Source: Mucilaginibacter corticis
GTDB lineage: Bacteria > Bacteroidota > Bacteroidia > Sphingobacteriales > Sphingobacteriaceae
DNA length: 64,000 nucleotides
Direction: 5' to 3'
Assembly (NCBI RefSeq): GCF_007558865.1
Contig: NZ_VLPK01000001.1
Coordinates: 1,364,001 to 1,428,000, forward strand
Shown: in pieces, positions 22,789 through 32,417 of the stretch
Layout: the number at the start of each line of letters is the position of its first letter
Numbering within the stretch: position 1 is the stretch's first letter
The notes under the pieces: generated by a model
The model's input: only the letters and a program-made list of their open reading frames with translations
The model's database searches: none
Told to the model about the DNA's origin: nothing
Translations under genes and position numbers: made by a program

Positions 22789-25728
22789 TTATTTAATAAC
22801 TTTCATAATACCGTTCATAATGCGCCAGTGCCCCGGGAACGAGCAGATGAAGGGATAATCCCCCGCATCGGCAGGTACCCTGAACTTTAACTTAAAGCTC
22901 TTTTGCGGCTCTACCAATGTTGTTGAAAACAACACTTCCGGAATTTTCGGGATGTAGTTTTGCTCGATACCCTTCGGGTCCTGCGCCAGCTTATCTGCAG
23001 CAGCGCCTACTTTGTCCAGGCTTCCTTTTTTCAGGATCAGGAAGTTATGCTGCATAAAATCAGGGTTTGAAAAGTCAACTTCTACCATACTGCCCGCCTT
23101 CACCGTAAACGTTTTAGTGTCATACTTCATTGCATTTTGCACTACCGCGATCTTTACGGTCTGGTCAACTTTGGCATTCGAAATATTGGCCCGTTCTATA
23201 GCTGCCAGGTTTGCGTTTTTAGTTTCTTCTTCAAAACCTTTTACATGCGTGGCCATGGCAATGGGGATTGCCCTGCTCAGCCAATAATCATTTGCATTTT
23301 GAGGGACTTTTTGCGCAGCCGATAAAAACTGACCCATTTCGTCATTAGCAGGCATATCTGCTACCGTTAAAAATGCGGCAAGACGTGTATTCAAATTAGC
23401 ATCAGTAAGTAACCCGGCTTTTTGAATAGCAGCCATGGATCTTGCCGTTAACGGCAATACCTGCAAAGCTGCTTTGCGTACACCGGCAGATGGATGGCTC
23501 AATGCACCTTCGGCAACAGTTAGCGCCTTTTCATTCGAACCATTTAACAAGCCCAATCCGTTCAAAGTCCATAAGGCATGAATAGCCGGCGCATTAATGC
23601 CTATAGCATCTACAGACGTGTTGAGGACCAGGTCAAATAACTGCGGTGCCAGTTGTTTATAACCACCTTCAACAATTAACCGTTGCGCAGTGATGCGCCA
23701 AAACATATTATCGCTTTTTAAACCCGCCAGTAATTCGTCGGGCTTATTTTTGTCGAGCTTTGTGATAGCAGATGGCTTAGCGCCGTCATAAACTATCCGG
23801 TAAATACGTCCGTGTGTGCGGTCGCGCAGCGGATTGATATAGGCGTTACCTTTTCCGTTTTCAAAGCCTTTAGGTGTAGGGTTATGCTGGATAATAAAGT
23901 TATACCAGTCGCACACCCAAAGCGCGCCATCCGGACCGACTTCAGACTGTACGGGCCCCATCCATTCATCAGCACTGGCCAGGAAATTCCAGCCATCCTT
24001 TTCTCTAAAGCCTGAACCATCCGGCTCCAACACAGCACGGTGGACAACACGGCCTGTCGGTTCGTTCACAAAACCTATCTTGTTCCAGTATTCTTCAGGA
24101 AAATTACGCGCGGTGTATAAATTGTGCCCGGCAGCAGCAGTAAAACCATCATGTACGTCAACCTGTCTTAAGTTTTTGGTTACTACGTGCATTCCATAAT
24201 GACCATCGATCTTTTTTACCGACTCCATCCCGGGCATGGCCAGTCTTTGTAAATAAGGCAGCGGGATACCCAAATAATCGCTGTGCGAGTTGTTGGCAGT
24301 AGAAATAAACACGTCAAAATTCTCCGAAAAACCAAGGCCCCAGGTATTGTTACTGGTCGACCCTAAATGCTCAAGATTTTTTCCATCCGGCGTAAACCGG
24401 TAGACCGCCTGGTTAAAATCAAACTTTTTGTCGCCAATTGTACCTCTAAATCCCGAATAGCCAACCGTGCCCCAGATCTTATTGTCCAGGCCGTACTTTA
24501 GGTTTGATGGCCCCGCATGTGTATCAAAAGTTCCCCATCCCGTGATGATCTTTTCCCGCACATCAGCTTTATCGTCGCCATCGGTATCCTTTAAAAATAA
24601 AAAATCAGGCGCCTGTGAAATTATTACCCCGCCACGGGCAAAAACGATACTTGTGGGGATATTTAAGTGATCGGCAAAGATGGTAAACTTGTCGGCCTTA
24701 CCGTCGCCATTCGTATCCTCACAAATTTTTATACGGTCTTGTCCCTCATTCTTATTTTCACGCACGGTATTCGGGTAATCAATTGTTTCTAAAACCCACA
24801 GCCTGCCGCGTTCATCCCAAGCCATAGCAATTGGTTTTTCAATATCAGGTTCGGCAGCAAATAACTGCATTTTAAACCCTACCGGGATTTGGGTTAGCAA
24901 TTGCGATTCGGCCGGTGACAGCGGTGCCTGCAATTTAGGCGCAGGGTTGCGGTTTTCGTAGTTTGGTATATCAGCAACCGTATATGCCGGGTTTGGTTTC
25001 TGCAACTTGTCAAGATTCTTTTCGGCTTTTTTACCAACTGCCCATACAACGCCGTTTTCCAGCATTTTTAAGAAATCCGGATTTTTCCAGGTATGCTCAT
25101 CATGGCCATACGCGGTGTAAAACACGCGGCCTTTACCGTAGTTGTTCGTCCAGGTATAAGGCTCGTGGTGCGCGCCTTCTACCCGCTCGGTTATTACATG
25201 AATATCTTTATTGATCTTGGTATGTACATACGTTTCGTCCCAGGTATTAAACGCGTTCACACCTTTCATAATCGGGTGCTTTTTATCGACAACCACCATG
25301 GTAAAAGTGTCGGTTTTATGGGTGCTGAACTGGCCGCCGATCATTTTTACAACCTCGTCTGAATTACGAAAGCAGTAAGACGCGCAATGAACCGGAATAA
25401 AACCTTTGCCGCTTTTTACAAATTGCAAAAGAGCTTTTTCCTGCGATTTTGAAATAGTATCATAATTGGCATACACCATTAGCCCATCGTACTTTGCCAG
25501 CGTGGTTTCGTTCAGATCGTCGGGGTTAGTGGTATAAGTAATGTTGATGCCATCCTTAAAAAAAGATTGCTGCACGATCTCGGCAAACTTGTCTGACAAA
25601 TGATGTGTAGCGGTATGCCCCAGGAACAGAATTTCTAATCGGCGGGGTGGATCGTTTTTTATAAATGTGCCTTTAATGCTTACTAATGCGGCCAGGCATA
25701 TTGCCACCAGGACTATATATTTTTTCAT
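22789..25728 (-). CDS. ThuA / PVC-type dehydrogenase propeller / HEAT / cupredoxin fusion protein
   Basis: A 979-residue exported protein with four parts. Residues 1-24 are a membrane or signal segment. About 30-240 is a ThuA-like domain (EILFLGHTATHH, GFIPVHCASYCF, GRVFYTAYGHDEHTW). About 275-640 is a GSDH-like beta-propeller of the PVC-type membrane-bound dehydrogenase class (MAWDERGRLWVLETIDYPN, DTNGDGKADK, GPDGALWVCDWYNFIIQHN). About 650-800 is HEAT-like helices. About 865-979 is a cupredoxin with a complete type 1 copper site: His894 in MQHNF, Cys962, His967 and Met971 in CSFPGHWRIM. An electron-transfer role from sugar oxidation to copper is a fair inference. It heads the sugar operon and is divergent from an AraC gene. 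Confidence 0.88.
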   Translation of the reverse strand: MKKYIVLVAICLAALVSIKGTFIKNDPPRRLEILFLGHTATHHLSDKFAEIVQQSFFKDGINITYTTNPDDLNETTLAKYDGLMVYANYDTISKSQEKALLQFVKSGKGFIPVHCASYCFRNSDEVVKMIGGQFSTHKTDTFTMVVVDKKHPIMKGVNAFNTWDETYVHTKINKDIHVITERVEGAHHEPYTWTNNYGKGRVFYTAYGHDEHTWKNPDFLKMLENGVVWAVGKKAEKNLDKLQKPNPAYTVADIPNYENRNPAPKLQAPLSPAESQLLTQIPVGFKMQLFAAEPDIEKPIAMAWDERGRLWVLETIDYPNTVRENKNEGQDRIKICEDTNGDGKADKFTIFADHLNIPTSIVFARGGVIISQAPDFLFLKDTDGDDKADVREKIITGWGTFDTHAGPSNLKYGLDNKIWGTVGYSGFRGTIGDKKFDFNQAVYRFTPDGKNLEHLGSTSNNTWGLGFSENFDVFISTANNSHSDYLGIPLPYLQRLAMPGMESVKKIDGHYGMHVVTKNLRQVDVHDGFTAAAGHNLYTARNFPEEYWNKIGFVNEPTGRVVHRAVLEPDGSGFREKDGWNFLASADEWMGPVQSEVGPDGALWVCDWYNFIIQHNPTPKGFENGKGNAYINPLRDRTHGRIYRIVYDGAKPSAITKLDKNKPDELLAGLKSDNMFWRITAQRLIVEGGYKQLAPQLFDLVLNTSVDAIGINAPAIHALWTLNGLGLLNGSNEKALTVAEGALSHPSAGVRKAALQVLPLTARSMAAIQKAGLLTDANLNTRLAAFLTVADMPANDEMGQFLSAAQKVPQNANDYWLSRAIPIAMATHVKGFEEETKNANLAAIERANISNAKVDQTVKIAVVQNAMKYDTKTFTVKAGSMVEVDFSNPDFMQHNFLILKKGSLDKVGAAADKLAQDPKGIEQNYIPKIPEVLFSTTLVEPQKSFKLKFRVPADAGDYPFICSFPGHWRIMNGIMKVIK

Positions 25729-25873
25729 GAAAATAATTTAATAGGTTTATACATAACCGGTGAGTTAGGTATAAACAAATATGGTTATCAAATCTTTTCC
25801 TTTTTTGTCTAATTCCGACTGTTTTTTATCATTAAATATGTAGTTTTATATTTTTTGATGCCAATAATTAATT

Positions 25874-26743
25874 ATGAAAGCAGCCATACATAAGTCTTCC
25901 ATACCTGAATCGCAGATATTTATGATCAAATACCTGGAAGATCAGTATTTCGACCCGATATGGCACTCGCATTCGGAGTACCAGTTATTTGTTCCGCTTG
26001 AAGGGACCGGTACCCGTTTTATTGGCGATAGTATTAAATCCTTTGCACCAAACGAATTGATATTAACCGGCACCAACCTACCCCATTTATGGCGCAGCGA
26101 TGAGTCTTATTTTGAAAAGAATAGTCCTTTAAAAATTCGTGGGATCGTGATTTACCTGCAGGAAAGTTTACTTGGCGAGCACCTGATGGGTAAAGAAGAA
26201 CTGGTACAGTTAAAGAAGCTGTTTAAAAGATCATCGCGCGGGTTGGAATTTCATGGTGATATAAAACAAAAAGTCATTACCATGATGAAGGAGCTTTTGC
26301 AATTAAAAGGATTGGATGCCTTTATTCACCTGCTTAAAATTTTAAACCTGTTATCATCAACCAAAGAATACCATTACATATCACATAACGAATACATAGA
26401 CCCGTTTAAGGAGGATGAAACCGACAGGATGAGCAGTGTTTATGAATACATATTAAAAAACTATCGCAAAAAAATACACCTGAACGATCTGGCCGATCTT
26501 TTATGTATGACGCCAACCTCATTTAGCCGCTATTTTACCATGGCCAATAACAAAGGCTTCGCCAGGTTTATAAGCGAGCTTAGGGTTAAACATGCCTGTA
26601 AGCTATTAACAGAAACCGATTTGAGTATCGCCACTATTTCAGAACGGTCTGGTTTTAAAACGCTTTCAAACTTTAACAAGCAGTTTAAAGACGAAATGAA
26701 AAAGAAACCTTCTGATTACAAGAAAGAGTTTTTGGCTGTGTAA
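25874..26743 (+). CDS. AraC family regulator, likely of the divergent sugar operon
   Basis: A 289-residue regulator. The N-terminal part is a cupin-like sensor (PIWHSHSEYQLFVPLEGTGTRFIGD...FAPNELILTGTNLPHLW). The C-terminal 100 residues hold two helix-turn-helix motifs: IHLNDLADLLCMTPTSFSRYF and SIATISERSGFKTLSNFNKQF ending KKPSDYKKEF. It is divergent from the ThuA-fusion gene across 145 bp, so it probably controls the 25.7-19.2 kb operon, and perhaps the GH97-GH27 pair, in response to a sugar ligand. Confidence 0.92.
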   Translation: MKAAIHKSSIPESQIFMIKYLEDQYFDPIWHSHSEYQLFVPLEGTGTRFIGDSIKSFAPNELILTGTNLPHLWRSDESYFEKNSPLKIRGIVIYLQESLLGEHLMGKEELVQLKKLFKRSSRGLEFHGDIKQKVITMMKELLQLKGLDAFIHLLKILNLLSSTKEYHYISHNEYIDPFKEDETDRMSSVYEYILKNYRKKIHLNDLADLLCMTPTSFSRYFTMANNKGFARFISELRVKHACKLLTETDLSIATISERSGFKTLSNFNKQFKDEMKKKPSDYKKEFLAV

Positions 26744-26748
26744 GACTT

Positions 26749-27423
26749 TCAGGAATCCAATAATCCTTTAAGATCTTGCTTGGTTACTATGGCTTTTTTC
26801 TCGTGAAGGGCATAATGAAAATTATCCAGTTTTTGCAGTAAATACAACAGGTTCACTTTTTCGGCAGTAGTCAGATCACCTGTGATAACTTTACTTACAT
26901 CGCCAATCTCAACAAATACCCGGTACATTAATTTACGACCGGCAGGCGTTACACCCACATACTTCTCACGCTTATCCTGCGGGTTATCCCATTGGCGGAT
27001 CAGCCCCGCGGCCAACAGCCGCCGTATCACTTCCATACCTGATGCTTTTTCCTGAAGGTTATAGTTGATCAGTTCAGTTTTTGATAATTGCTCATGGGTA
27101 AGCAAAATAGCCAGCGCGGTAAAATCCTCACCGCTCTGTAATGCCGTACCATCAAGCGTTTTTTTGATATATGATTTAGCATACCGGCTCATATACACAA
27201 ATAACCTACCGATGCTGTTATCCAGTTGGAAAGCGGCACTTTGCGCGTACATCTCCTCGTTACCGAAACGGGTATCACTGTTTGCCGGTTCACCAAGCGG
27301 GCCGCCAACCTGATTAAGCAGAAAGCCGGCAAACTCCTGTAAGGAAATTTCGCGCCCATTATTTTCCTCCTCCAGTATTTCTACCAGGTTTAGTAATTGG
27401 TGTATGAGCGCGTATGATTTCAT
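26749..27423 (-). CDS. MarR family transcriptional regulator
   Basis: A 224-residue winged-helix protein. The MarR core lies at about 70-200: QLDNSIGRLFVYMSRYAKSYI, FTALAILLTHEQLSKTELINYN, then EVIRRLLAAGLIRQWDNPQDKREKYVGVTPAGRKL, where the DKREK wing is characteristic. The N-terminal 60 residues are an extra helical extension. It lies 19 bp after the lycopene cyclase gene in the same orientation, so it may be cotranscribed with and regulate the carotenoid cluster; no operator was identified. Confidence 0.88.
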   Translation of the reverse strand: MKSYALIHQLLNLVEILEEENNGREISLQEFAGFLLNQVGGPLGEPANSDTRFGNEEMYAQSAAFQLDNSIGRLFVYMSRYAKSYIKKTLDGTALQSGEDFTALAILLTHEQLSKTELINYNLQEKASGMEVIRRLLAAGLIRQWDNPQDKREKYVGVTPAGRKLMYRVFVEIGDVSKVITGDLTTAEKVNLLYLLQKLDNFHYALHEKKAIVTKQDLKGLLDS

Positions 27424-27442
27424 CTTTGTTTCAAATTAATAT

Positions 27443-28138
27443 TCATAATAGCGGTCTCGCACTCAATCGCGATGCGCCGATAGCATTATAGATCAGCAGG
27501 TTTAACAGTATCAGCGCCATCCCATAAAAGGTATCTTCAAACGGAATGGTCAGGATCCTTAAGCCCATCATTTGCGACGGATTATACCAAACCACCGGAG
27601 CGGCCAGGCCTGTGCCTGTTAGCGGGCCATTAACCAGCATAAAGGGTACCAGCAGCACCAGGTAAGTCTGATAAAATCGTAAAAGCCAGCCAACCCTCAG
27701 TACAAACTGCGCCAGGATGATCAATATCCCCAGCACCGTAAACGCTGAAAATGTGTAAGCATACCGGTGAAAAACTATCGACATAACCAAAGAACCTGCA
27801 ATAAGCAAAGCACTTAGCCACCGGGTTATACTTTTTGAAGAATACTTCAGCGGCAAACAGGCATAAGTAAATACACAGGCGTAGGGGATACAAAAAAAGA
27901 ACAATACCTCTTCTAAAGGAAGGTTTCCAACATAAATACCAGTCAGGTAGTCAGGATTAAACCCCCAGACTTTTAAATTCGTGAAATACATATCCCACAC
28001 AATAAAGATCAACCCACTGATACAAACCGCCGGAAAAAACGCGAACCAGTTTTTATAAAACTTAAGTTTGGGATGAAACGAGAACGCGAACGGGAAGAGC
28101 ACCGAAAAAAGATCGATCAGCAGGTAAGTGTATTTCAT
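27443..28138 (-). CDS. crtY: Lycopene beta-cyclase, CrtYcd-type membrane protein
   Basis: A 231-residue membrane protein with about seven TM segments and an internal repeat. Each half carries the acidic motif of the heterodimeric-type cyclases: GNLPLEEVLFFFCIPY in the first half and LTIPFEDTFYGMALILLN in the second. This fused CrtYc-CrtYd arrangement cyclises both ends of lycopene to beta-carotene in many Bacteroidota. It overlaps crtZ by 4 bp and follows crtB and crtI, which fixes the pathway. Confidence 0.88.
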   Translation of the reverse strand: MKYTYLLIDLFSVLFPFAFSFHPKLKFYKNWFAFFPAVCISGLIFIVWDMYFTNLKVWGFNPDYLTGIYVGNLPLEEVLFFFCIPYACVFTYACLPLKYSSKSITRWLSALLIAGSLVMSIVFHRYAYTFSAFTVLGILIILAQFVLRVGWLLRFYQTYLVLLVPFMLVNGPLTGTGLAAPVVWYNPSQMMGLRILTIPFEDTFYGMALILLNLLIYNAIGASRLSARPLL

Positions 28139-28617
28139 GGCGTTTGATCTGATCTGTTTTCTTTAAAAAACCTGGACGGCACCCATAGCATTCCAAAACA
28201 TTCTCCATCCTCCTTACCCAAATGCTTGTGGTGTGTTTTATGTGCCCGCCTGATAGCTTTCAGATACCGGTTATTAGAGTTTCGCAGCACCTTAATGCGT
28301 TGATGAATAAACAAGTCGTGGATAAAAAAGTAACATGCCCCGTACAGCGTGATACCCGAGCCGATACTCGTCCACACCGGCATGTGCCCGGTTGTACCCG
28401 CAAGCAGGCAAACAATTCCCGGAATAGCAAAGATCAGGAAGAAAAGATCATTATGCTCCCAAAAGCCATAGTGATCTTTGTGATGATGATCACGGTGAAG
28501 CGTCCAGAACAAACCGTGCATAACATATTTATGCGTTAGCCAGGCCACCCCCTCCATACCTATAAAAGCGGTGAAAACTATTGCGATGTAAATGAGCCAT
28601 TGTACCATCATTGTCAA
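28135..28617 (-). CDS. crtZ: Beta-carotene hydroxylase
   Basis: A 160-residue di-iron membrane hydroxylase converting beta-carotene to zeaxanthin. The histidine boxes are all present: HKYVMHG, HRDHHHKDH, HDLFIHQR and AHKTHHKH. Predicted TM segments flank the boxes. Length fits the CrtZ/fatty acid hydroxylase superfamily. One base separates it from crtB upstream, and it overlaps crtY by 4 bp. Confidence 0.93.
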   Translation of the reverse strand: MTMMVQWLIYIAIVFTAFIGMEGVAWLTHKYVMHGLFWTLHRDHHHKDHYGFWEHNDLFFLIFAIPGIVCLLAGTTGHMPVWTSIGSGITLYGACYFFIHDLFIHQRIKVLRNSNNRYLKAIRRAHKTHHKHLGKEDGECFGMLWVPSRFFKENRSDQTP

Positions 28618-28618
28618 T

Positions 28619-29455
28619 TTACAAAATGTTTAACTTATACCTGATCAGTGAGTCGGCCATGAGCCAGAACTTATGCCGGTTAGATACACGTACCCTTTGT
28701 GTTAAAACCTTTTCGGCCGGTACGCCGGCTATTTTATTAAAGAGCTGCCTGTAGTACACATACGCCAGATACACCCCCTTACGGCATGAACCCGGCAGTT
28801 GCCGGATACCTTTCAATGCTTCATTAAATTCCGAACGGATCTCCTGTTCTATCGTCTTTTTATCCTCATCCGAGAAATCAGACAGATCAATACCCGGGAA
28901 ATAGGTGCGTCCCAACTCTTTGTAATCCGCCCGGATATCGCGCAGGAAATTGATCTTTTGAAAAGCCGAACCCAGCATCATGGCAGGCACACGCAGGCGT
29001 TCAAAATCTGTTTTATCCCCCTTTGTAAATACCTGCAGGCACATCAGGCCAACTACCTGTGCCGAGCCTAAAATATACTCCTGATAACTTTCTTTGGTAT
29101 AAGTTTGTCCCGCCAGGTCCATCTCCATACTTTTAAGGAACTGCCTGATCAGGTCATGTGAAATATCATATGTGTTAACTACCTGCTGAAAAGAATTAAG
29201 CACCAGGTTTAAGCTGATGCCGCGATCAATAGCCTGGAAACACTCCCTGCTAAATTCTTCCAGCAGTACCTTTTTATCATAGTCGTGAAAGCTGTCAACA
29301 ATCTCGTCTGCCAGCCGCACAAAGCCATAAATAGCATAAATGGGTTCGCGCATTTCCCGTCCTAAAAAATAAATGCCCAGCGAAAAGCTGGTACTGTATA
29401 ACCGCGTCGTTTCGCGGCTGCACTTTGCTGAAAGAGTATCAAATCTTGCTTTCAT
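28619..29455 (-). CDS. crtB: Phytoene synthase
   Basis: A 278-residue prenyltransferase of the squalene/phytoene synthase family, joining two GGPP into phytoene. The two Asp-rich regions are RLADEIVDSFHDYD (positions about 47-60) and NFLRDIRADYKELGRTYFP. YSTSFSLGIYFL at the start is also typical. It overlaps crtI by 4 bp (ATGA) and is followed by crtZ at 1 bp, so translation is coupled. Confidence 0.94.
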   Translation of the reverse strand: MKARFDTLSAKCSRETTRLYSTSFSLGIYFLGREMREPIYAIYGFVRLADEIVDSFHDYDKKVLLEEFSRECFQAIDRGISLNLVLNSFQQVVNTYDISHDLIRQFLKSMEMDLAGQTYTKESYQEYILGSAQVVGLMCLQVFTKGDKTDFERLRVPAMMLGSAFQKINFLRDIRADYKELGRTYFPGIDLSDFSDEDKKTIEQEIRSEFNEALKGIRQLPGSCRKGVYLAYVYYRQLFNKIAGVPAEKVLTQRVRVSNRHKFWLMADSLIRYKLNIL

Positions 29456-30957
29456 TTTTTACGATTGAGGTATTTTATGAGTTGTCCCGCTGCTACCTTA
29501 CCCGATATGATAGAAGGCGGCACACCAGGGCCCGGCACGGTTAATTGCCCGGCATAAAATAGGTTCTTGATCTTTTTATTATTTATTGATGGCTTTAAAT
29601 TAGCCGTTTGTTTTAAGGTATTGGCCAGCCCATAGGCATTGCCTTTGTACGCGTTATAATCTGTTTTAAAATCATTAACGCAATAGCTTTTCTTATAATC
29701 CAGCCGATCACGTAAAGGCAAGCCGGTATATTTTTCAAGCCTTTCCATCAGCAGGCCAAAATACTTTTCGCGCAGGGTTTCATCGTCATTAAGCCCGGGA
29801 GCCAGCGGCATGAGGATAAACAGATTTTCGTGCCCCGCAGGCGCTACGGTGTCATCCGTTTTGGAAGGGCAGCAAACATAAAACAAAGGCTTTGTAGGCC
29901 ATTGCGGTTCTTTGTAAATTTCAGTAGCATGCTGCTGCAGATCAGTTTCAAAGAACAGCGTATGGTGCGACAGTTTATCCACCCGGCATGTTACTCCTAA
30001 ATAAAAGATCAACGCGGAAGGCGCCATGACCCGCTTGTCCCAATAAGCCTCGTCATAATTACGATAGCCGGGCGCTAACAACTCCTGTTCTACATAATGA
30101 TAATCAGCGGCAGCAATTACGCCATCGCAGCCAATATCCTTTTTTATAGTCCTGATCGACGAGATCTTTTCATCATCTATCGTCAAACCCTTAACAGCCT
30201 CGCCGGTATGGAATTTTACACCTTGTTGCTCACACACCTTTTGCATGGCTTCGGTTACCCTGCCAAATCCGCCTTTAGGGTACCATGTTCCTAACTTCAG
30301 CCCCGCGTAATTCATCAAGCTATACAGGGCAGGCGTATTTTCAGGCATTGCACCAAGAAACAATACCGGGAACTCCATTAAAGCGATCAGCTTGGGGTCT
30401 TTAAAGAATTGGCGTACATGCTTGCTAAAGGTGGTAAACACCTGTAGCTTAAATACACCTTTAAACAGACCCCAATCGGCAAATTCAAAAATGGATAATC
30501 CGGGTTTATATACCAGTTTATCCATACCTGTGTGATATTTATAAGCGGCTTCTTTTAAAAAAAGTTGAAGTTGTTTAGCACTTCCTGACTCAATGGATTC
30601 AAACAAGGTGCATAAATCCTCAAACCCGGCCGGAATATTTAGCACATCACCAGGGCCAAATACCATGGTAAAACCCGGGTCCAATTGCTCAAGCTCGTAG
30701 AAATCTTTAGCCTGGCAACCAAAATCATTAAAGAACTTTTCAAACACCTCGGGCATCCAGTACCAGCTTGGCCCCATATCAAAAACATAGCCTTTTTCTG
30801 CAAGCTGCCGTACACGCCCACCTACCTCAGCATTTTTTTCATAGGCATCAACCCCAAAGCCTGCCTTTGCCAAATAAGCTGCTGCGCTTAAGCCTGCAAA
30901 ACCGGTACCAATAACTGCCAATTTAGAATCGTTCACGAGTGTTTTCTTAATTGACAA
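29452..30957 (-). CDS. crtI: Phytoene desaturase
   Basis: A 501-residue FAD-dependent desaturase producing lycopene from phytoene. FAD-binding AVIGTGFAGLSAAAYLAKAGFGVDAYEKN at the N-terminus, GGRVRQLAEKGYVFDMGPSWYWMP, and the C-terminal GQLTVPGPGVPPSIISGKVAAGQL with the CrtI pattern. It is the first gene of the carotenoid operon. The start lies 37 bp from the putative start of the divergent AI-2E gene, so the promoters must overlap or the neighbour's true start is further downstream. Confidence 0.94.
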   Translation of the reverse strand: MSIKKTLVNDSKLAVIGTGFAGLSAAAYLAKAGFGVDAYEKNAEVGGRVRQLAEKGYVFDMGPSWYWMPEVFEKFFNDFGCQAKDFYELEQLDPGFTMVFGPGDVLNIPAGFEDLCTLFESIESGSAKQLQLFLKEAAYKYHTGMDKLVYKPGLSIFEFADWGLFKGVFKLQVFTTFSKHVRQFFKDPKLIALMEFPVLFLGAMPENTPALYSLMNYAGLKLGTWYPKGGFGRVTEAMQKVCEQQGVKFHTGEAVKGLTIDDEKISSIRTIKKDIGCDGVIAAADYHYVEQELLAPGYRNYDEAYWDKRVMAPSALIFYLGVTCRVDKLSHHTLFFETDLQQHATEIYKEPQWPTKPLFYVCCPSKTDDTVAPAGHENLFILMPLAPGLNDDETLREKYFGLLMERLEKYTGLPLRDRLDYKKSYCVNDFKTDYNAYKGNAYGLANTLKQTANLKPSINNKKIKNLFYAGQLTVPGPGVPPSIISGKVAAGQLIKYLNRKK

Positions 30958-30994
30958 TAATAATACAATATTGTTTTATTCTATTTAAATTAGT

Positions 30995-32212
30995 ATGTTA
31001 TTATACTATTATTTTGTTGGGGGTGATAGATTTATACCCGCGATAAAACAATTATTGGCTATCGTCATTATTGTATGGTTATCAACCCAAATTAAACACC
31101 ATGACCACCTCCGCGAAAAAGAGTACCCCTTTTACTTAAAAGCCACTGTTATCCTTTTCGGGCTAATCCTTTTGGTCTATGTTTTCTCCGCTTTGGGCGA
31201 TATTTTGGTACCGCTGGCATTTGCCGCCTTTTTGGCCGTATTGCTTAATCCGTTGGTAAATACGCTGATGAGCCATAAAGTCCCCAAAGCTTTAGCCATT
31301 ATTTTGTCTTTATTTCTGGCGGTAGCATTCCTGACGGGGTTGTTTTATTTCCTCTCTACCCAGATCGCCCAGTTCAGCGCGTCCTTCCCATTATTAAAAC
31401 AGAAATTTCTTACGCTTAGCGGTTCGGTTCAGCAATGGATCTATCTTAAATTTAATGTCTCTACAGAAAAACAGCTTGCCTTTATTAAGCAGGCGCTTGA
31501 TAACAGCCAGTCGCTGTTAGGGCAAACTGTTGGTACGGTGCTGGGTACGCTTAGTGTGGTGTTCCTGCTGCCGGTATATATTTTCATGCTGTTGTTTTAC
31601 AAAACATTGATCCTGAATTTCTTTTTCGAAGTATTTAAAGAAAAACACAGCAGAGAGGTAGCAGAGATCCTGCGTGAAACAAAACTGGCTATTCAAAGCT
31701 ATATTGTTGGCTTGCTCATTGAAATGGTTATTGTGGCAATCCTTAACTCAATCGCCTTGCTTTTATTAGGCGTAAAATATGCTATCCTACTGGGTGTTAT
31801 CGGTGCTATCCTTAATATGCTGCCTTATATCGGTGGTATCATTGCTATTGCCCTGCCGGTTTTAATTGCCACGGTAACAAAAGACGGCTATTCAACCCAA
31901 CTGGGTATTGTTGTGGCTAACCTTGTAATTCAATTTATTGATAACAACATAATCTTTCCAAGCTTCGTATCTGTTAAAGTGCAGATCAACGCACTTATCT
32001 CCATAGTGATCGTATTGCTGGGCAATGCACTATGGGGGATATCGGGCATGTTCCTTTCTGTGCCCTTCGTTGCGGTACTTAAAATTATTTTCGACCGGAT
32101 AGACGAACTCAAACCATGGGGGAAATTACTGGGCGACAATGTACCAACCCGTTACCTCGGCAACCGCCGGAACAAAAAAACCGTCTCGGAAGAAATAGTA
32201 GATCAAAAGTAA
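30995..32212 (+). CDS. AI-2E family membrane transporter, start uncertain
   Basis: A protein of up to 405 residues with about eight TM segments of the AI-2E/PerM type: KATVILFGLILLVYVFSALGDILVPLAFAAFLAVLLNPLV, then LLPVYIFMLLFYK, the GVIGAILNMLPYIGGIIAI motif and IQFIDNNIIFPSFVSVKVQINAL. The family includes Na+/H+ antiporters and putative signal exporters; the substrate is unknown. The usual N-terminus resembles REKEYPFYLKA at residues 40-50, so the first 40 residues may not be translated, but no ATG lies nearby. It is divergent from crtI. Confidence 0.85.
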   Translation: MLLYYYFVGGDRFIPAIKQLLAIVIIVWLSTQIKHHDHLREKEYPFYLKATVILFGLILLVYVFSALGDILVPLAFAAFLAVLLNPLVNTLMSHKVPKALAIILSLFLAVAFLTGLFYFLSTQIAQFSASFPLLKQKFLTLSGSVQQWIYLKFNVSTEKQLAFIKQALDNSQSLLGQTVGTVLGTLSVVFLLPVYIFMLLFYKTLILNFFFEVFKEKHSREVAEILRETKLAIQSYIVGLLIEMVIVAILNSIALLLLGVKYAILLGVIGAILNMLPYIGGIIAIALPVLIATVTKDGYSTQLGIVVANLVIQFIDNNIIFPSFVSVKVQINALISIVIVLLGNALWGISGMFLSVPFVAVLKIIFDRIDELKPWGKLLGDNVPTRYLGNRRNKKTVSEEIVDQK

Positions 32213-32417
32213 AATACCCTGCCATTTTACCTGAAATTTTACAGCGATAAAAAATTATCAGAATATGGTTGCTAAAGTCATCAATTAGGGGCTAATTTTA
32301 CCCTGAATTGGATTCTTCGAAAAATCGCCTCTTCATGACCATCTAAATGGCGGTTTATACCTATTCAATTTTGGAAAATAGCAAACCAAGGGCTTTTTGA
32401 TAAAGACCGTATATCAT

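Noticed and set aside
30995..32212. Autoinducer-2 exporter
   Set aside because: The AI-2E name reflects one studied member; other members are ion antiporters and no luxS or quorum gene is nearby, so no substrate is claimed.
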